NCBI RefSeq assembly: GCF_002005145.1 | Contig: NZ_CP019698.1 | Location: 3,162,001 to 3,226,000, forward strand | DNA from: Desulforamulus ferrireducens | GTDB taxonomy: Bacteria; Bacillota; Desulfotomaculia; Desulfotomaculales; Desulfotomaculaceae | DNA length: 64,000 nt | Direction of reading: 5' to 3' | Part shown: positions 1 to 9,500 of the stretch, piece after piece | Layout of the letters: each line of letters starts with the position of its first letter | How positions within the stretch are numbered: position 1 is the first letter of the stretch | The notes under the pieces: generated by a model | Database searches by the model: none | What the model saw: the letters and a program-made list of their open reading frames with translations, nothing else | Told to the model about the DNA's origin: nothing | Program-made: the position numbers and the translations under genes

Positions 1-490
1 TAACAGAAATACCAAACAAATCCCCCAAAAGCCTGGCTGCATGGGCAATTAAATCAACAAATAAATGCTTCTGCCCCTGCATTGCTCTACTAGATTTTGA
101 ACCTATAAATAATCCATACCTATCTCTAAAAAGATTTTCTGTTTCTTCAACTAAGTTGACATAATTAATTATGGGCGTAAAGATGTCCTCAGTAATAAAA
201 TATTTTTCACCAATTTGCCTAATCCGAATTGCATTAGTAGAACTAACTAGATAAGTTTTGTTTTTAAATGTAAATTCCATTATTTTAGTGTCATTTTTCT
301 TATTGTTTTCATTTCTTGGGCAAAATAAGGTTTTATTTTCACATGTTACTTGTAGACCATCGTATTCTCCAGAACTAAAAGCAATATGTTTTTTTAGCAA
401 AAAACCAATGATCCGCCAGACATTTCTATCGATCGGTTTTATTGGATTATTAGTTTGTACACATATGCGGCCATTTGGCTTACTTTGCAT
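1..490 (-). CDS. Unrecognised protein, N-terminal 163 residues (runs off left edge)
   Basis: An open frame starts at the ATG at 490-488 and stays open to base 1. Its start overlaps the last 11 bases of the upstream formyltransferase gene, and an AAGGAGAG ribosome-binding site lies about 10 bases before the ATG, so the two genes look translationally coupled. The visible part starts MQSKPNGRICVQ and is soluble-looking, rich in Lys, Asn and Ile, with no signal peptide or membrane segment. I do not recognise the family. From context it should belong to the surface-polysaccharide locus, as a modification or transfer enzyme, but that is inference. The AT-rich base composition matches the neighbouring polysaccharide genes. 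Confidence 0.6.
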   Translation of the reverse strand, partial: MQSKPNGRICVQTNNPIKPIDRNVWRIIGFLLKKHIAFSSGEYDGLQVTCENKTLFCPRNENNKKNDTKIMEFTFKNKTYLVSSTNAIRIRQIGEKYFITEDIFTPIINYVNLVEETENLFRDRYGLFIGSKSSRAMQGQKHLFVDLIAHAARLLGDLFGISV

Positions 491-1262
491 AAAAACCATA
501 CTCTCCTTTTAACAATCTAGCTTTAAGCTCCCTTTGTATAGCTAGAGGCATTGCCGGTTCTAGACCTTTGTCACTACGAGTTCCTTTATAAACCTTACCC
601 TCCCATATCCTTTGGATATTAGGTGCAAACCCTTCATGCATGATCTTTAGCAAAGAATACACAGCTAATTCAGCGGACGCATTCATAGCCTTAAGGTCTA
701 TCTCTTCCAGAGTGTCCCCTAGGTTAATTTCATAATGCATTCTTTCAATAATCGGCCCCTCATCAATCCACGGGGTAACTACATGTGCACTAACTATTGG
801 AGGCTCATCATTATAGAGAGCAAACCTTGTTGTCCAGTTTCCTCTATATTGCGGTAGGGGCGCTGCATGTATGTTCATAACACATAGCCTTGGCATATAA
901 ATTATTGGCCCTCGAATAATGGGTCCTTCAGTAATAATAAGGATATCAATAGGATTTGCAGCTATAATATCTCTTGGTTGACGTCCATTGTGACTCGGAA
1001 CTGTTAGAAAAGGTATGCTTTCTTGACTGCAAACTGCACCAAGAGAGAATTCCCCTTCTTCCTCCTCTATTGCCCAATCTGATAAGTTTTGTTTTGGTAC
1101 AGGTAATTTCTGTGAATCAATAAAAACTGAGGAAACAGCAAGACTTCTTGGCTCATTATGTTCAATAATTACATATTTCGGTATAAGATTAAATGAAATC
1201 AATCTTTTGATCATAGCGACAGCATATTTACTTTTATTTATTCCAATCAGCGCAAAATCCAC
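480..1262 (-). CDS. Formyltransferase-family protein (sugar N-formyltransferase-like)
   Basis: This 260-residue protein has the catalytic core of the formyltetrahydrofolate-dependent formyltransferases (methionyl-tRNA formyltransferase, ArnA N-domain). Asn130 and His132 lie in MNIHAAPLPQYRG and Asp167 in PWIDEGPI, the same order and spacing as the family's Asn-His-Asp triad. It is shorter than methionyl-tRNA formyltransferase and sits in a polysaccharide operon, so it more likely formylates an amino sugar nucleotide than initiator tRNA. The acceptor sugar cannot be read from the sequence. It overlaps the next gene by 11 bases and follows the ABC ATPase gene by about 33 bases. Confidence 0.8.
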   Translation of the reverse strand: MDFALIGINKSKYAVAMIKRLISFNLIPKYVIIEHNEPRSLAVSSVFIDSQKLPVPKQNLSDWAIEEEEGEFSLGAVCSQESIPFLTVPSHNGRQPRDIIAANPIDILIITEGPIIRGPIIYMPRLCVMNIHAAPLPQYRGNWTTRFALYNDEPPIVSAHVVTPWIDEGPIIERMHYEINLGDTLEEIDLKAMNASAELAVYSLLKIMHEGFAPNIQRIWEGKVYKGTRSDKGLEPAMPLAIQRELKARLLKGEYGFYAK

Positions 1263-1295
1263 TCTATTATCCCCTATCCTAGAATTACATTTACC

Positions 1296-3215
1296 TTAAC
1301 TTGACTTGTAATGATCTGTAGGGTCATAAGTCAAATATATATCTTTATATTGCCACGTACAGGAATGAGCAAATGCCCCCAACCCTTTCTTAATGCTTTC
1401 GGGCTGAGTTACCTTAAAGAACACCGCACGATCAACAACACAATACGATTCGTTTTCGCGTTCCACATTAAGGTCATAGTGTTTAAAAACACCTATACTA
1501 ACCATGTATTCACCTGAACCAATTCTTAATGGTTGATAGGCAGCATATATAGTTTCGCTACCTACTATCTCGTTAATACCTAAGTCTGAACTTTTACAAT
1601 AAACTTGTCCAATAGGTTTCCCCTCAGTGCTTAGAATACTTATAACCAGTACAAAAAAGCGGATCTTCTCTTTTGCATATAAATCTATTTTAAATCTCAA
1701 ATCTTCTCCTATAAAAAATAATCTTTTACTTGTGTTATTCTTATCCAAAATATCTACAGATTTTACAATAACTTCTTGAGTTCCGTAGATAGAATTATTT
1801 TCTTTAAATACTTCATATGAATACTCGGTCTTGCGGTTGTTTTCTTCAAGATCTGTATTTTCCACTACCTCAGAAAAATTATTTTCCTTCTCTAATTGTT
1901 GTACATCCTGATTTTCGGATAGATTTTTTCTCTCACCACCAATCCTAGAGATATACGGTGATAGAGAAATATCGAAAAAATCTTGACTGCTGTCAAGCGT
2001 TGAAACTCTTTCATAGTTATCTTTGATCCATAAATCAAGATGCACTTTTTCACTCTTATCTATATCTGCATTTATCTTAAGTCTTATGTTTTCGTGAGCA
2101 ATAAGATGTTTAGGTATACATAATTGAAAGGGGGCATGGCAATAAATACCTTCTTCATTTTGGTAAGCTCTAAAAAAATCCCCACCCTTATGCTGACTTT
2201 TACCCCAGTCCATCATACCCTTACCATCAATTATTTTATTAAGTGAATTTGTGTCATTATCCATAGGAGCCCCAACCATCAAATTAGCAATTTCATTATC
2301 ATCACAGGATAAAGAAATTTTATAAAATATATGTCTCGAAGTTGGATGGTCCTTATCAACACAGAACCTAAAAAGTAACGGCACAAATTCATTGCTTAGT
2401 TCGTTTATAGCACGGCAATCCTTCTTTCTAAGCCTTGCTTCTTTAGCACGTAAGACAAGCTCATCTTCTAGTCTGATCATTTTATTATATATTTTAGAGA
2501 CTGTTAAAGGATCTGAATCGTACTTTAGCATTCCTTGATTTATTAATATTGCTCTATTACATATCTCCAAAACACTATCCATACTATGGGAGACAAATAA
2601 AACAGTAGCCCCTGTTTCCTGTGTTAACTTTTTCATTCTTAGTGAACATTTTGTTGTGAACGAAGCGTCTCCAGCGCCTAGTATTTCATCAATAATTAAT
2701 ATTTCAGGTTCTAGTACTGTCGAAACCGCAAATGCTAATCTCGCATACATACCAGCGGAATAATATTTGATTGGTTGATTAATAAAATCTTCTAGTTCTG
2801 TGAAATCTATTATTTCTTCTTCAAGTTGTTTTATCTTCTTTGGAGAGAATCCATGGTATATTAGTGATGATTTTATATTCTCACGTCCAGTAAATTCTGG
2901 GTGAAAACCTGTTCCTAATTCCATTAATGCTTGTATTTTACCATTTACATATACTGAACCTTCTGAAGGAGAAATATTGCCAGAAATAATTTTCAGGAGG
3001 GTACTTTTACCTGCCCCATTTTTCCCAATGATACCTACTCGCTCGCCTTTTTTTATATCCAGATTAATATTCCTCAGGGCCCAAAACTCCTGAAAGTTGT
3101 TTTTCTTCCAAAAAAACAGACTCTCTAGTCCAAAGGCTTCAATGATTTTATCTTGTTGTTTGTAATAAAGTTTATACATCTTCCCAATATTTCTTAAGGA
3201 TATAGCAGTATCCAT
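1296..3215 (-). CDS. ABC transporter ATP-binding protein, Wzt/TagH type with C-terminal extension
   Basis: This 639-residue ATPase pairs with the permease just upstream to export a lipid-linked surface polysaccharide. The nucleotide-binding domain fills about the first 245 residues: Walker A GKNGAGKST (64-72), signature YSAGM (152-156), Walker B ILIIDE (172-177) and a switch histidine in VSHSMD. The second half is much longer than in a plain TagH. Its last part (about 480-630) resembles the Wzt C-terminal beta-sandwich that binds the non-reducing end of the glycan in Gram-negative O-antigen exporters. A charged, low-complexity stretch lies between. The presence of such a domain suggests that export depends on a chain-end modification; this is inference. 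Confidence 0.85.
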   Translation of the reverse strand: MDTAISLRNIGKMYKLYYKQQDKIIEAFGLESLFFWKKNNFQEFWALRNINLDIKKGERVGIIGKNGAGKSTLLKIISGNISPSEGSVYVNGKIQALMELGTGFHPEFTGRENIKSSLIYHGFSPKKIKQLEEEIIDFTELEDFINQPIKYYSAGMYARLAFAVSTVLEPEILIIDEILGAGDASFTTKCSLRMKKLTQETGATVLFVSHSMDSVLEICNRAILINQGMLKYDSDPLTVSKIYNKMIRLEDELVLRAKEARLRKKDCRAINELSNEFVPLLFRFCVDKDHPTSRHIFYKISLSCDDNEIANLMVGAPMDNDTNSLNKIIDGKGMMDWGKSQHKGGDFFRAYQNEEGIYCHAPFQLCIPKHLIAHENIRLKINADIDKSEKVHLDLWIKDNYERVSTLDSSQDFFDISLSPYISRIGGERKNLSENQDVQQLEKENNFSEVVENTDLEENNRKTEYSYEVFKENNSIYGTQEVIVKSVDILDKNNTSKRLFFIGEDLRFKIDLYAKEKIRFFVLVISILSTEGKPIGQVYCKSSDLGINEIVGSETIYAAYQPLRIGSGEYMVSIGVFKHYDLNVERENESYCVVDRAVFFKVTQPESIKKGLGAFAHSCTWQYKDIYLTYDPTDHYKSS

Positions 3216-3244
3216 TTATATCCCTCTTTTACTCTACTTATTTA

Positions 3245-4042
3245 TTAAACGTTGTCAGCCAGTATTTTTTTAAGTTTGCTAAAAAACCAGTATCCGATAA
3301 TAAAAAATACAAAACCTAAAATTGCCAACACTACCATTGTATTACCATGGGGATATTTACCTAACATGAGACTCTCTTGGTACGCTGTAATAATATAGAA
3401 AAGCGGATTACCAGCAAGAAATGGTTGCAGGTTTTTGGGAACCATTTCTACTGTGTATGCAATGGGACTAACCATCATTAGAAATAAGGTTAATATTGCT
3501 ATCATATTTTGAATATCTTTAAAGAATACATTTAAGCTTGATAATATCCATATTAATCCTATAGTAAACATTAATTGCAGTAACCAAATGGGTATAATTA
3601 AAAGTGCCCAGATTGTTAATCTATCGAATACAGCAAGTGCAATCAATAGTATTATCATTCCTACAACTTGTGTACATTGACTAACTAGTACAGACTTTAT
3701 AGGAATAATATCTATTGGAAAAAGCGTATTTTTAATTAGATTTGAATTTGCGGTTACAGAGGGTATACCTGTCCCTAGCGCTTCACAGAATCCAAGAAAA
3801 GGTATTAAGCCGCAGAAAATTAGCAAAACATACTCGTTAGAGTTAAATAAGTCAAAACGGACTTTAAAAATATAGATATAAACCCCTGCATACGCCGACA
3901 GCATAAGCATAGGATATAATAATAACCATAATTTTCCAAACATTGATCCTGCAAATTTTGCCTTAATATCATTAATAGTAGTCTGCCAAATAAGTTTTCT
4001 ATATCTAAACAAAAGCTCAAAAGGAGCTATCAGTGTTTTCAT
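3245..4042 (-). CDS. ABC-2 type polysaccharide export permease (Wzm/TagG-like)
   Basis: This 265-residue integral membrane protein has about six hydrophobic segments and the ABC-2 permease pattern. An N-terminal amphipathic stretch (YRKLIWQTTINDIKAKFAGS) precedes the first membrane span, as in Wzm and TagG. It lies 29 bases upstream of the ATPase gene and the two should form one exporter. A good GGAGG ribosome-binding site precedes the ATG. The expected substrate is the undecaprenyl-linked glycan built by the neighbouring genes. Confidence 0.85.
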   Translation of the reverse strand: MKTLIAPFELLFRYRKLIWQTTINDIKAKFAGSMFGKLWLLLYPMLMLSAYAGVYIYIFKVRFDLFNSNEYVLLIFCGLIPFLGFCEALGTGIPSVTANSNLIKNTLFPIDIIPIKSVLVSQCTQVVGMIILLIALAVFDRLTIWALLIIPIWLLQLMFTIGLIWILSSLNVFFKDIQNMIAILTLFLMMVSPIAYTVEMVPKNLQPFLAGNPLFYIITAYQESLMLGKYPHGNTMVVLAILGFVFFIIGYWFFSKLKKILADNV

Positions 4043-4058
4043 TGGAGTAGTAATCCTC

Positions 4059-5381
4059 CTAAGAAGCTTTTCTTATTGTCAGCATTGTTTTTACAGTTTT
4101 TAAAATTAAATTAATATCCATTAGAGGATTGTGCTTTTTTGCATATAGAAGATCCCAAACAAGTTTATCCTCAACCCTTGTACTATAGTTTCCTTGTATT
4201 TGAGCCATTCCCGTAATCCCACTTTTTATTTCATGTCTAAGTTCATAGCAGGGTATTTTTGCAGTAATTTCGCTCACAAAGATTGGCCTTTCAGGTCTTG
4301 GCCCAACAAGACTCATGTCACCTCGAAGTACGTTATATAGTTGAGGTAACTCATCAAATCGTAGCATTCTAATAATTCTCCCCACCTTTGTTACTCTAAA
4401 ATCATTATCACAAGATAGTGTTGGCCCTGTTAATTCCTCAGCATTTTGAATCATACTCCGAAACTTGTATAACGTAAAAACCTTTCCATGATTGGTTACC
4501 CTTTCCTGCTTAAAAATAACTGGTCGGCCACTTTCTAATAATATGAGTAATGAGCATATAAGCATAACAGGAGAGAAAATTATAAACAACAATAACGAAA
4601 AAGTAATATCCATAAACCTCCGTGCAACACCAAAGCGTCCATTGAACTGGTCGCTTTTTATTTCAATAACAGGTATGTCTTTGAACGAAGTAATATTCCC
4701 GCCAGCAATTAATATTTCATATACTAGGGGTAATACATATACTCTAACTTGTCGTAATATAAGTGCTTCGCCAATCTTATACCTTACAAGAGCATTTATT
4801 TCTCTTCCTATAATTACTCCATCTAGCTTCTCGCCTGAAGCACTCTGATAATTTTCTATCATGTTGATTATCTGCTCTGTAGTATGATCTGTTACTTGTA
4901 TTTCCAAAACTATGGCACTCGTATCTTTTATCTTTTCTTTTATATATAACACTTCACTAGATCCACCAATAACACATAATTTTAACGGAGGGCTATATTT
5001 TTTAACTAAATAAAACAAAGAATATCTCCATATAGTTAGTAAACTAAAGATTATTATACTCTGAATTAAGATAATCGAACGGGGAAAGGCAAATTCCCGG
5101 CTTAAATATGACAGTGCCATAATCCCTAAATTTAATAGAACAGTTGTCAAGAAGGTCGCCGGGAAAATATCTCCTTTTTCCTTTACTTTTGAATATGGAA
5201 GTAATTCATAAAGCCATAATAGTCCAATGGCAATCAGCGATATACCACCAGAAATGGAAATATATGCCTCGAGATTTCGCCAAGGTATCTCGCCAAGGTA
5301 TCTTAAATAATAAGCTAATAATATACTAATATGAATTACTGACAAATCCCAAATCATTACTAATATGGTTTTTAGAGCCAC
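4059..5381 (-). CDS. Undecaprenyl-phosphate sugar-1-phosphate transferase (WbaP/WcaJ type)
   Basis: This 440-residue polyprenyl-phosphate hexose-1-phosphate transferase starts glycan assembly by moving a sugar phosphate from a UDP-sugar onto the lipid carrier. The N-terminal half has four to five membrane spans followed by a CoA-binding-like cytoplasmic region. The C-terminal catalytic domain carries the family motifs KFRSM, DELPQLYNVLRGDMSLVGPRPE and a GITGMAQ segment. The start is a GTG at 5381 with an AAGGATGGG ribosome-binding site; the overlapping ATG frame stops at once. It is the only obvious priming enzyme in the visible locus. Confidence 0.88.
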   Translation of the reverse strand: MALKTILVMIWDLSVIHISILLAYYLRYLGEIPWRNLEAYISISGGISLIAIGLLWLYELLPYSKVKEKGDIFPATFLTTVLLNLGIMALSYLSREFAFPRSIILIQSIIIFSLLTIWRYSLFYLVKKYSPPLKLCVIGGSSEVLYIKEKIKDTSAIVLEIQVTDHTTEQIINMIENYQSASGEKLDGVIIGREINALVRYKIGEALILRQVRVYVLPLVYEILIAGGNITSFKDIPVIEIKSDQFNGRFGVARRFMDITFSLLLFIIFSPVMLICSLLILLESGRPVIFKQERVTNHGKVFTLYKFRSMIQNAEELTGPTLSCDNDFRVTKVGRIIRMLRFDELPQLYNVLRGDMSLVGPRPERPIFVSEITAKIPCYELRHEIKSGITGMAQIQGNYSTRVEDKLVWDLLYAKKHNPLMDINLILKTVKTMLTIRKAS

Positions 5382-5408
5382 TTCATTAACCCATCCTTGT
5401 TTGATCCA

Positions 5409-6944
5409 TTAAATACGAAAACTACAATATCCACAGACTTTACCTTTTTCAATACGTTCTCCACATTGGCAAACCCAACCAATCTGCCTGGCGGGGTTTC
5501 CTACCATCAGTGCATGGTCCGGAACATTTTTAGTTACTACTGCTCCTGCTCCAATTAATGCGTATTTACCAATTTCAACACCACACACAATCGTAGCATT
5601 GGCACCAACGGAAGCACCTTTCCGAATAATGGTTTTTACATATTGATCCCTGCGGTTAACATGGCTACGGGGGGTTTTTACGTTTGTAAATACCATAGAA
5701 GGTCCAAGAAAAACATCATCTTCACATAAAACACCAGTATAAACCGAAACATTGTTCTGTATTTTAACGTTATTACCCAATACTACCCCGGGTGATACTA
5801 CCACATTTTGACCGATATTGCATCTTTCGCCAATACAGGAACCACTCATTATATGACTGAAGTGCCATATCTTTGTTCCTGAGCCTATTTGGCAATTTTC
5901 ATCAATAACTGCCGTGGGATGGGCATAATATTGTTTTTCTGTGCTCTCTGCTCTTATACTAATCCATTCCCCTCGACTCTCTAACGATTTCTGGCAAGCA
6001 TTTAGCACTTGGAGTACCTTTAATCCTTCCCAACCGTCGGTTACGGGAGCAACACGAGTTTCCATGGCGTTTATAAAAGCCAGGCATTCACTCCGCAGTG
6101 GTTCTGCAGTGTTAATTTCTATAACCATTGGTTCGGATGGAGCAGGAGAAGGGGTTGTCCCATTCCACTTTACCGGTTCTTTATAAAATAATAACTTTTG
6201 ATCTTTACTTACATCATTAAAAACCAGCATTCCTCTTTCACCGGAAATAACCATGCGTTGCTCTTTGAAGGGATGTAGCCAACTAACAAAAATGCCGGCG
6301 TTGATTGAATCAAACTGCATCTGCACATTAACGCTATCCTGTATCCCGTTTTGCAAGGTTGCATTCCCTACTGCGGATACCTTGATAGGCATTTTACCTA
6401 CTAAGCTTAATATTACTGAAACATCGTGGGGAGCAAAACTCCAAAGAACGTTTTCTTCAGATCTAAATTTCCCTAAATTTAGTCGGTTGGAATAAATATA
6501 GTTCAATCTTCCCAGTAGGCCGGAGTCAACAATCTCTTTAATTTTATGAACAGCAGGATGGTAATGCAACAAATGTCCTACCATAAGAATCTTCTGTTGT
6601 TGCTCGGCAAATTTGCATAGTTCTTCTCCCTCAGTTTCGGAAAGACAAAGCGGCTTCTCAACATAAACATCCTTACCTGCTTCTAGCGCTTGGCGGGCAA
6701 GTTTATAGTGTAGTTCAGCAGGTGCTGCAATTACAACACCCTCTACTAATTTATTTTTTAGCACCTCTTCATAAGAAGTAACAGTCTCTATGCCTTCATA
6801 TTGTTCACGATATTGAGCCAATCTTGCTTCTGCTGGATCACATATAAGTTTGAGTGCACCAATGTTATATAGGTTGCGAACTAAATTTTTACCCCAGTAG
6901 CCCGCTCCGATAACAGCAATATTTTTTCGAATTGTGCTGGACAT
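5409..6944 (-). CDS. Fused UDP-sugar 3-dehydrogenase and N-acetyltransferase (WbpB-WbpD-like)
   Basis: This protein joins two steps of UDP-2,3-diacetamido-glucuronic acid synthesis. Residues 1 to about 330 are a Gfo/Idh/MocA oxidoreductase with an NAD motif (GAGYWGKN) and the EKP motif (96-98), resembling WbpB/WlbA. From about residue 335 there are left-handed beta-helix hexapeptide repeats of the WbpD/WlbB acetyltransferase type. The last 20 residues hold a four-cysteine zinc-ribbon-like tail (CQC and CGYC). I chose the ATG at 6944 because AAGGAGAACTAAG lies just before it; the upstream ATG at 6962 would include that ribosome-binding site. The stop of the aminotransferase gene is one base away. 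The two halves are usually separate genes. Confidence 0.85.
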   Translation of the reverse strand: MSSTIRKNIAVIGAGYWGKNLVRNLYNIGALKLICDPAEARLAQYREQYEGIETVTSYEEVLKNKLVEGVVIAAPAELHYKLARQALEAGKDVYVEKPLCLSETEGEELCKFAEQQQKILMVGHLLHYHPAVHKIKEIVDSGLLGRLNYIYSNRLNLGKFRSEENVLWSFAPHDVSVILSLVGKMPIKVSAVGNATLQNGIQDSVNVQMQFDSINAGIFVSWLHPFKEQRMVISGERGMLVFNDVSKDQKLLFYKEPVKWNGTTPSPAPSEPMVIEINTAEPLRSECLAFINAMETRVAPVTDGWEGLKVLQVLNACQKSLESRGEWISIRAESTEKQYYAHPTAVIDENCQIGSGTKIWHFSHIMSGSCIGERCNIGQNVVVSPGVVLGNNVKIQNNVSVYTGVLCEDDVFLGPSMVFTNVKTPRSHVNRRDQYVKTIIRKGASVGANATIVCGVEIGKYALIGAGAVVTKNVPDHALMVGNPARQIGWVCQCGERIEKGKVCGYCSFRI

Positions 6945-6945
6945 C

Positions 6946-8121
6946 TTAGTTCTCCTTTGCATAAAACTCTTTTATGCTATCAACCACATACTGCATCTGT
7001 TCAATGGTAAGCTCAGGATAGACAGGAATTGCAATTAACTCATTTGCTGCGGATTCTGCCTCTGGGCAATCTCCTTTTACATATCCTAAATCGGCAAAAC
7101 ACTTTTGTAGATGGAAAGGTACTGGGTAATATATTTCGTTTCCAATATTTTTTTCGGTTAGGTAATTTCGCAAATCATCTCGTTTTTGTACCCGCAACAT
7201 AAATTGATTGTAAATATGGCCATTATTTAAGTTGGGGTATCTTTCAGCGGGAAGGGTAATTAAGCCCTTTTCTAATAAACCAGATTCTTTAAAAAGTTGT
7301 CTATATTGCTTCGCATTATTCTTTCTTCCATCGTGCCACTTTTGCAAATGAGGAAGTTTTACAGAGAGGACTTCAGCTTGTATAGCATCAAGCCTGAAAT
7401 TACCTCCAATTTCTGCATGGTAATATTTGGGTCTTGCACCGTGTGTCCTCAATAGTTTTAGTTTGTCGTATAAGACATCATCTTGTGTAGTAACAAGACC
7501 ACCATCTCCTAAACAACCTAAATTTTTACTTGGGAAGAAACTAAAACAACCAATATGTCCAATAGTTCCTGCCTGCTTGGCTTCCCCTTTATATATACAG
7601 CAGGATCCAATGGCCTGGGCTGCATCCTCTATTACATAGAGTCCATATTCATTCGCAATATGCATAATACTCTCCATATCTGCACATTGTCCATACAAGT
7701 GTACGGGGATAATAGCTCTTACTTTATAGCCATCTTCCATCGCTTTTATTATTGCCTTCTTTGCTGATCTGGGACAGATATTATAAGTATCACTTTCGAT
7801 ATCTGCAAAGTAAGGTCTCGCACCTACCCTTGATATAGCTCCACCGGTTGCAAAGAAAGAAAAGGTGGTTGTAATAACCGCGTCACCTTTCCCAACGCCA
7901 AGAGCCATTAAAGCAAGTACTAGGGCATCCGTCCCGGAGGATACACCCAATGCATATTTGCTATTTAAATAGCTGGATACCTCTTTTTCAAATTTTTCTA
8001 CAAATGGCCCCATGATAAATTTTCCAGAATCAAATACTCTTTCTACTGCTGCCATAATTTCAGTCTTTAATGCTCCGTTTTGGGCTGCTAAATCCAACAA
8101 AGGTACTCTGTTAATAGACAT
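6946..8121 (-). CDS. DegT/DnrJ/EryC1 aminotransferase (WbpE-like)
   Basis: This 391-residue PLP-dependent sugar aminotransferase probably converts UDP-3-keto-GlcNAc-uronic acid to the 3-amino sugar. PLP-binding Lys199 lies in FSFFPSKNLG, and Asp166 in the EDAAQA motif contacts the pyridine nitrogen. The length is typical for the family. It sits between the 6-dehydrogenase and the fused 3-dehydrogenase/acetyltransferase, the same set as Pseudomonas wbpA-wbpB-wbpE-wbpD. The 3-keto donor would come from the WbpB half of the next gene. Confidence 0.88.
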   Translation of the reverse strand: MSINRVPLLDLAAQNGALKTEIMAAVERVFDSGKFIMGPFVEKFEKEVSSYLNSKYALGVSSGTDALVLALMALGVGKGDAVITTTFSFFATGGAISRVGARPYFADIESDTYNICPRSAKKAIIKAMEDGYKVRAIIPVHLYGQCADMESIMHIANEYGLYVIEDAAQAIGSCCIYKGEAKQAGTIGHIGCFSFFPSKNLGCLGDGGLVTTQDDVLYDKLKLLRTHGARPKYYHAEIGGNFRLDAIQAEVLSVKLPHLQKWHDGRKNNAKQYRQLFKESGLLEKGLITLPAERYPNLNNGHIYNQFMLRVQKRDDLRNYLTEKNIGNEIYYPVPFHLQKCFADLGYVKGDCPEAESAANELIAIPVYPELTIEQMQYVVDSIKEFYAKEN

Positions 8122-8144
8122 TGGATACCCTCCTGTAACGATTA

Positions 8145-9500
8145 TTATATACGAACGATCTTGGCATTAGAAAATGTTACATATTTAGTTGCATTTCTTG
8201 TATCGACAATAAGATTAGCTTTTTCGGCGAGCCAATTATAATCTACATTGCTATGGTCCGTTATAATAAGAACGCAATCAGCTTCTTTAACTACTTCTTC
8301 TGTCAATTCAACAGACTTTAATACAGTAGCCTCTTTGTTATGTAGTCTAAATTCAGGTATATAACTATCATAGTAGCTTACCCGAGCCCCGTCCTTTAGA
8401 AGCAATTCAATTACTTTTAAAGCTGGTGATTCACGTTCATCATCAATATCTTTTTTATAGGCGACACCCATTACAAGAATATTGGAACCTCTTAGGCTTT
8501 TTTCAAGATCATTAATGGCTCTGGTTACTTTTTGTATAACGTAGTACGGCATATGCATATTTATTTCCGCAGCTAGTTCTATGAAACGGGTATGAAAGTC
8601 ATATTCGCGTGCTTTCCAGGTAAGATAATGCGGGTCAATTGGTATGCAATGTCCGCCGACGCCTGGCCCAGGATAAAATATTTGGATACCAAAGGGCTTA
8701 GTCGCGGCTGCATCTAATACTTCCCAAACATTTATTCCCATCCTATCACACAAAAGGGTAAGTTCATTTACTAGTGCTATGTTAACAGCCCTGTATGTAT
8801 TTTCAAAAACCTTAGTCATTTCAGCTACTGCAGGTGATGAAACGGGGACTACTTCGAGAATAGTTTGTTCATAAAATACTTTGGCAATTTCTAAGCATGC
8901 TGGGGTGACCCCGCCAACTACCTTTGATGTATTTTTAGTAGTAAATCGTTTATTACCGGGGTCAACCCGTTCTGGTGAAAAAGAAAGGAAAAAGTCTTTG
9001 CCAACCTTCAAACCAGTCCTCTCCAGCCTGGGTAGGATTACTTCCTGAGTTGTGCCTGGGTAAGTGGTGCTTTCTAGTGTGACTAACTGACCAGGCTTTA
9101 AATGTTCCGAAATATGGTGGGTAACGTTTTCTATATAGGAAATATCCGGATCCATATTTTTACTTAGAGGAGTTGGAACACATATCACTATAACATCTAC
9201 ATCTGTTAAAACCTCAAATTCATGGGTAGCTTTTATTTTCTTTGCTTCTACTAACTCTTTTAGTTCATGATCCTTAACATCTTTAATATAGTTAATTCCT
9301 TCATTAACCATAGTTGCTCTTCTTCTGTTTTGGTCTATCCCTATTACCTCAAAACCAACCTTTGCTTTTTCTACCGCTAAAGGCAGGCCTACATAGCCCA
9401 ATCCAACCACGGCCACTTTAGCTGTACGATTAGTTATCTTTGATATTAACTGTTTTTGATAATCGTTCTGGAATATGTCTTGAACTTCAACTAGAGACAT
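8145..9500 (-). CDS. UDP-N-acetyl-D-glucosamine 6-dehydrogenase (WbpA-like)
   Basis: This 451-residue nucleotide-sugar dehydrogenase oxidises the C6 hydroxyl of UDP-GlcNAc to the uronic acid in two NAD-dependent steps. The NAD-binding motif VVGLGYVGLPLA is near the N-terminus. The catalytic cysteine (about residue 285 from the chosen start) lies in GPGVGGHCIPIDPHYL. The C-terminal UDP-binding domain is present. The ATG at 9500 has GGAGG directly upstream; the ATG at 9515 would contain that site, so the shorter form is preferred. The start overlaps the end of the upstream membrane protein gene by 14 bases. The neighbours support a diacetamido-uronic acid pathway. Confidence 0.88.
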   Translation of the reverse strand: MSLVEVQDIFQNDYQKQLISKITNRTAKVAVVGLGYVGLPLAVEKAKVGFEVIGIDQNRRRATMVNEGINYIKDVKDHELKELVEAKKIKATHEFEVLTDVDVIVICVPTPLSKNMDPDISYIENVTHHISEHLKPGQLVTLESTTYPGTTQEVILPRLERTGLKVGKDFFLSFSPERVDPGNKRFTTKNTSKVVGGVTPACLEIAKVFYEQTILEVVPVSSPAVAEMTKVFENTYRAVNIALVNELTLLCDRMGINVWEVLDAAATKPFGIQIFYPGPGVGGHCIPIDPHYLTWKAREYDFHTRFIELAAEINMHMPYYVIQKVTRAINDLEKSLRGSNILVMGVAYKKDIDDERESPALKVIELLLKDGARVSYYDSYIPEFRLHNKEATVLKSVELTEEVVKEADCVLIITDHSNVDYNWLAEKANLIVDTRNATKYVTFSNAKIVRI

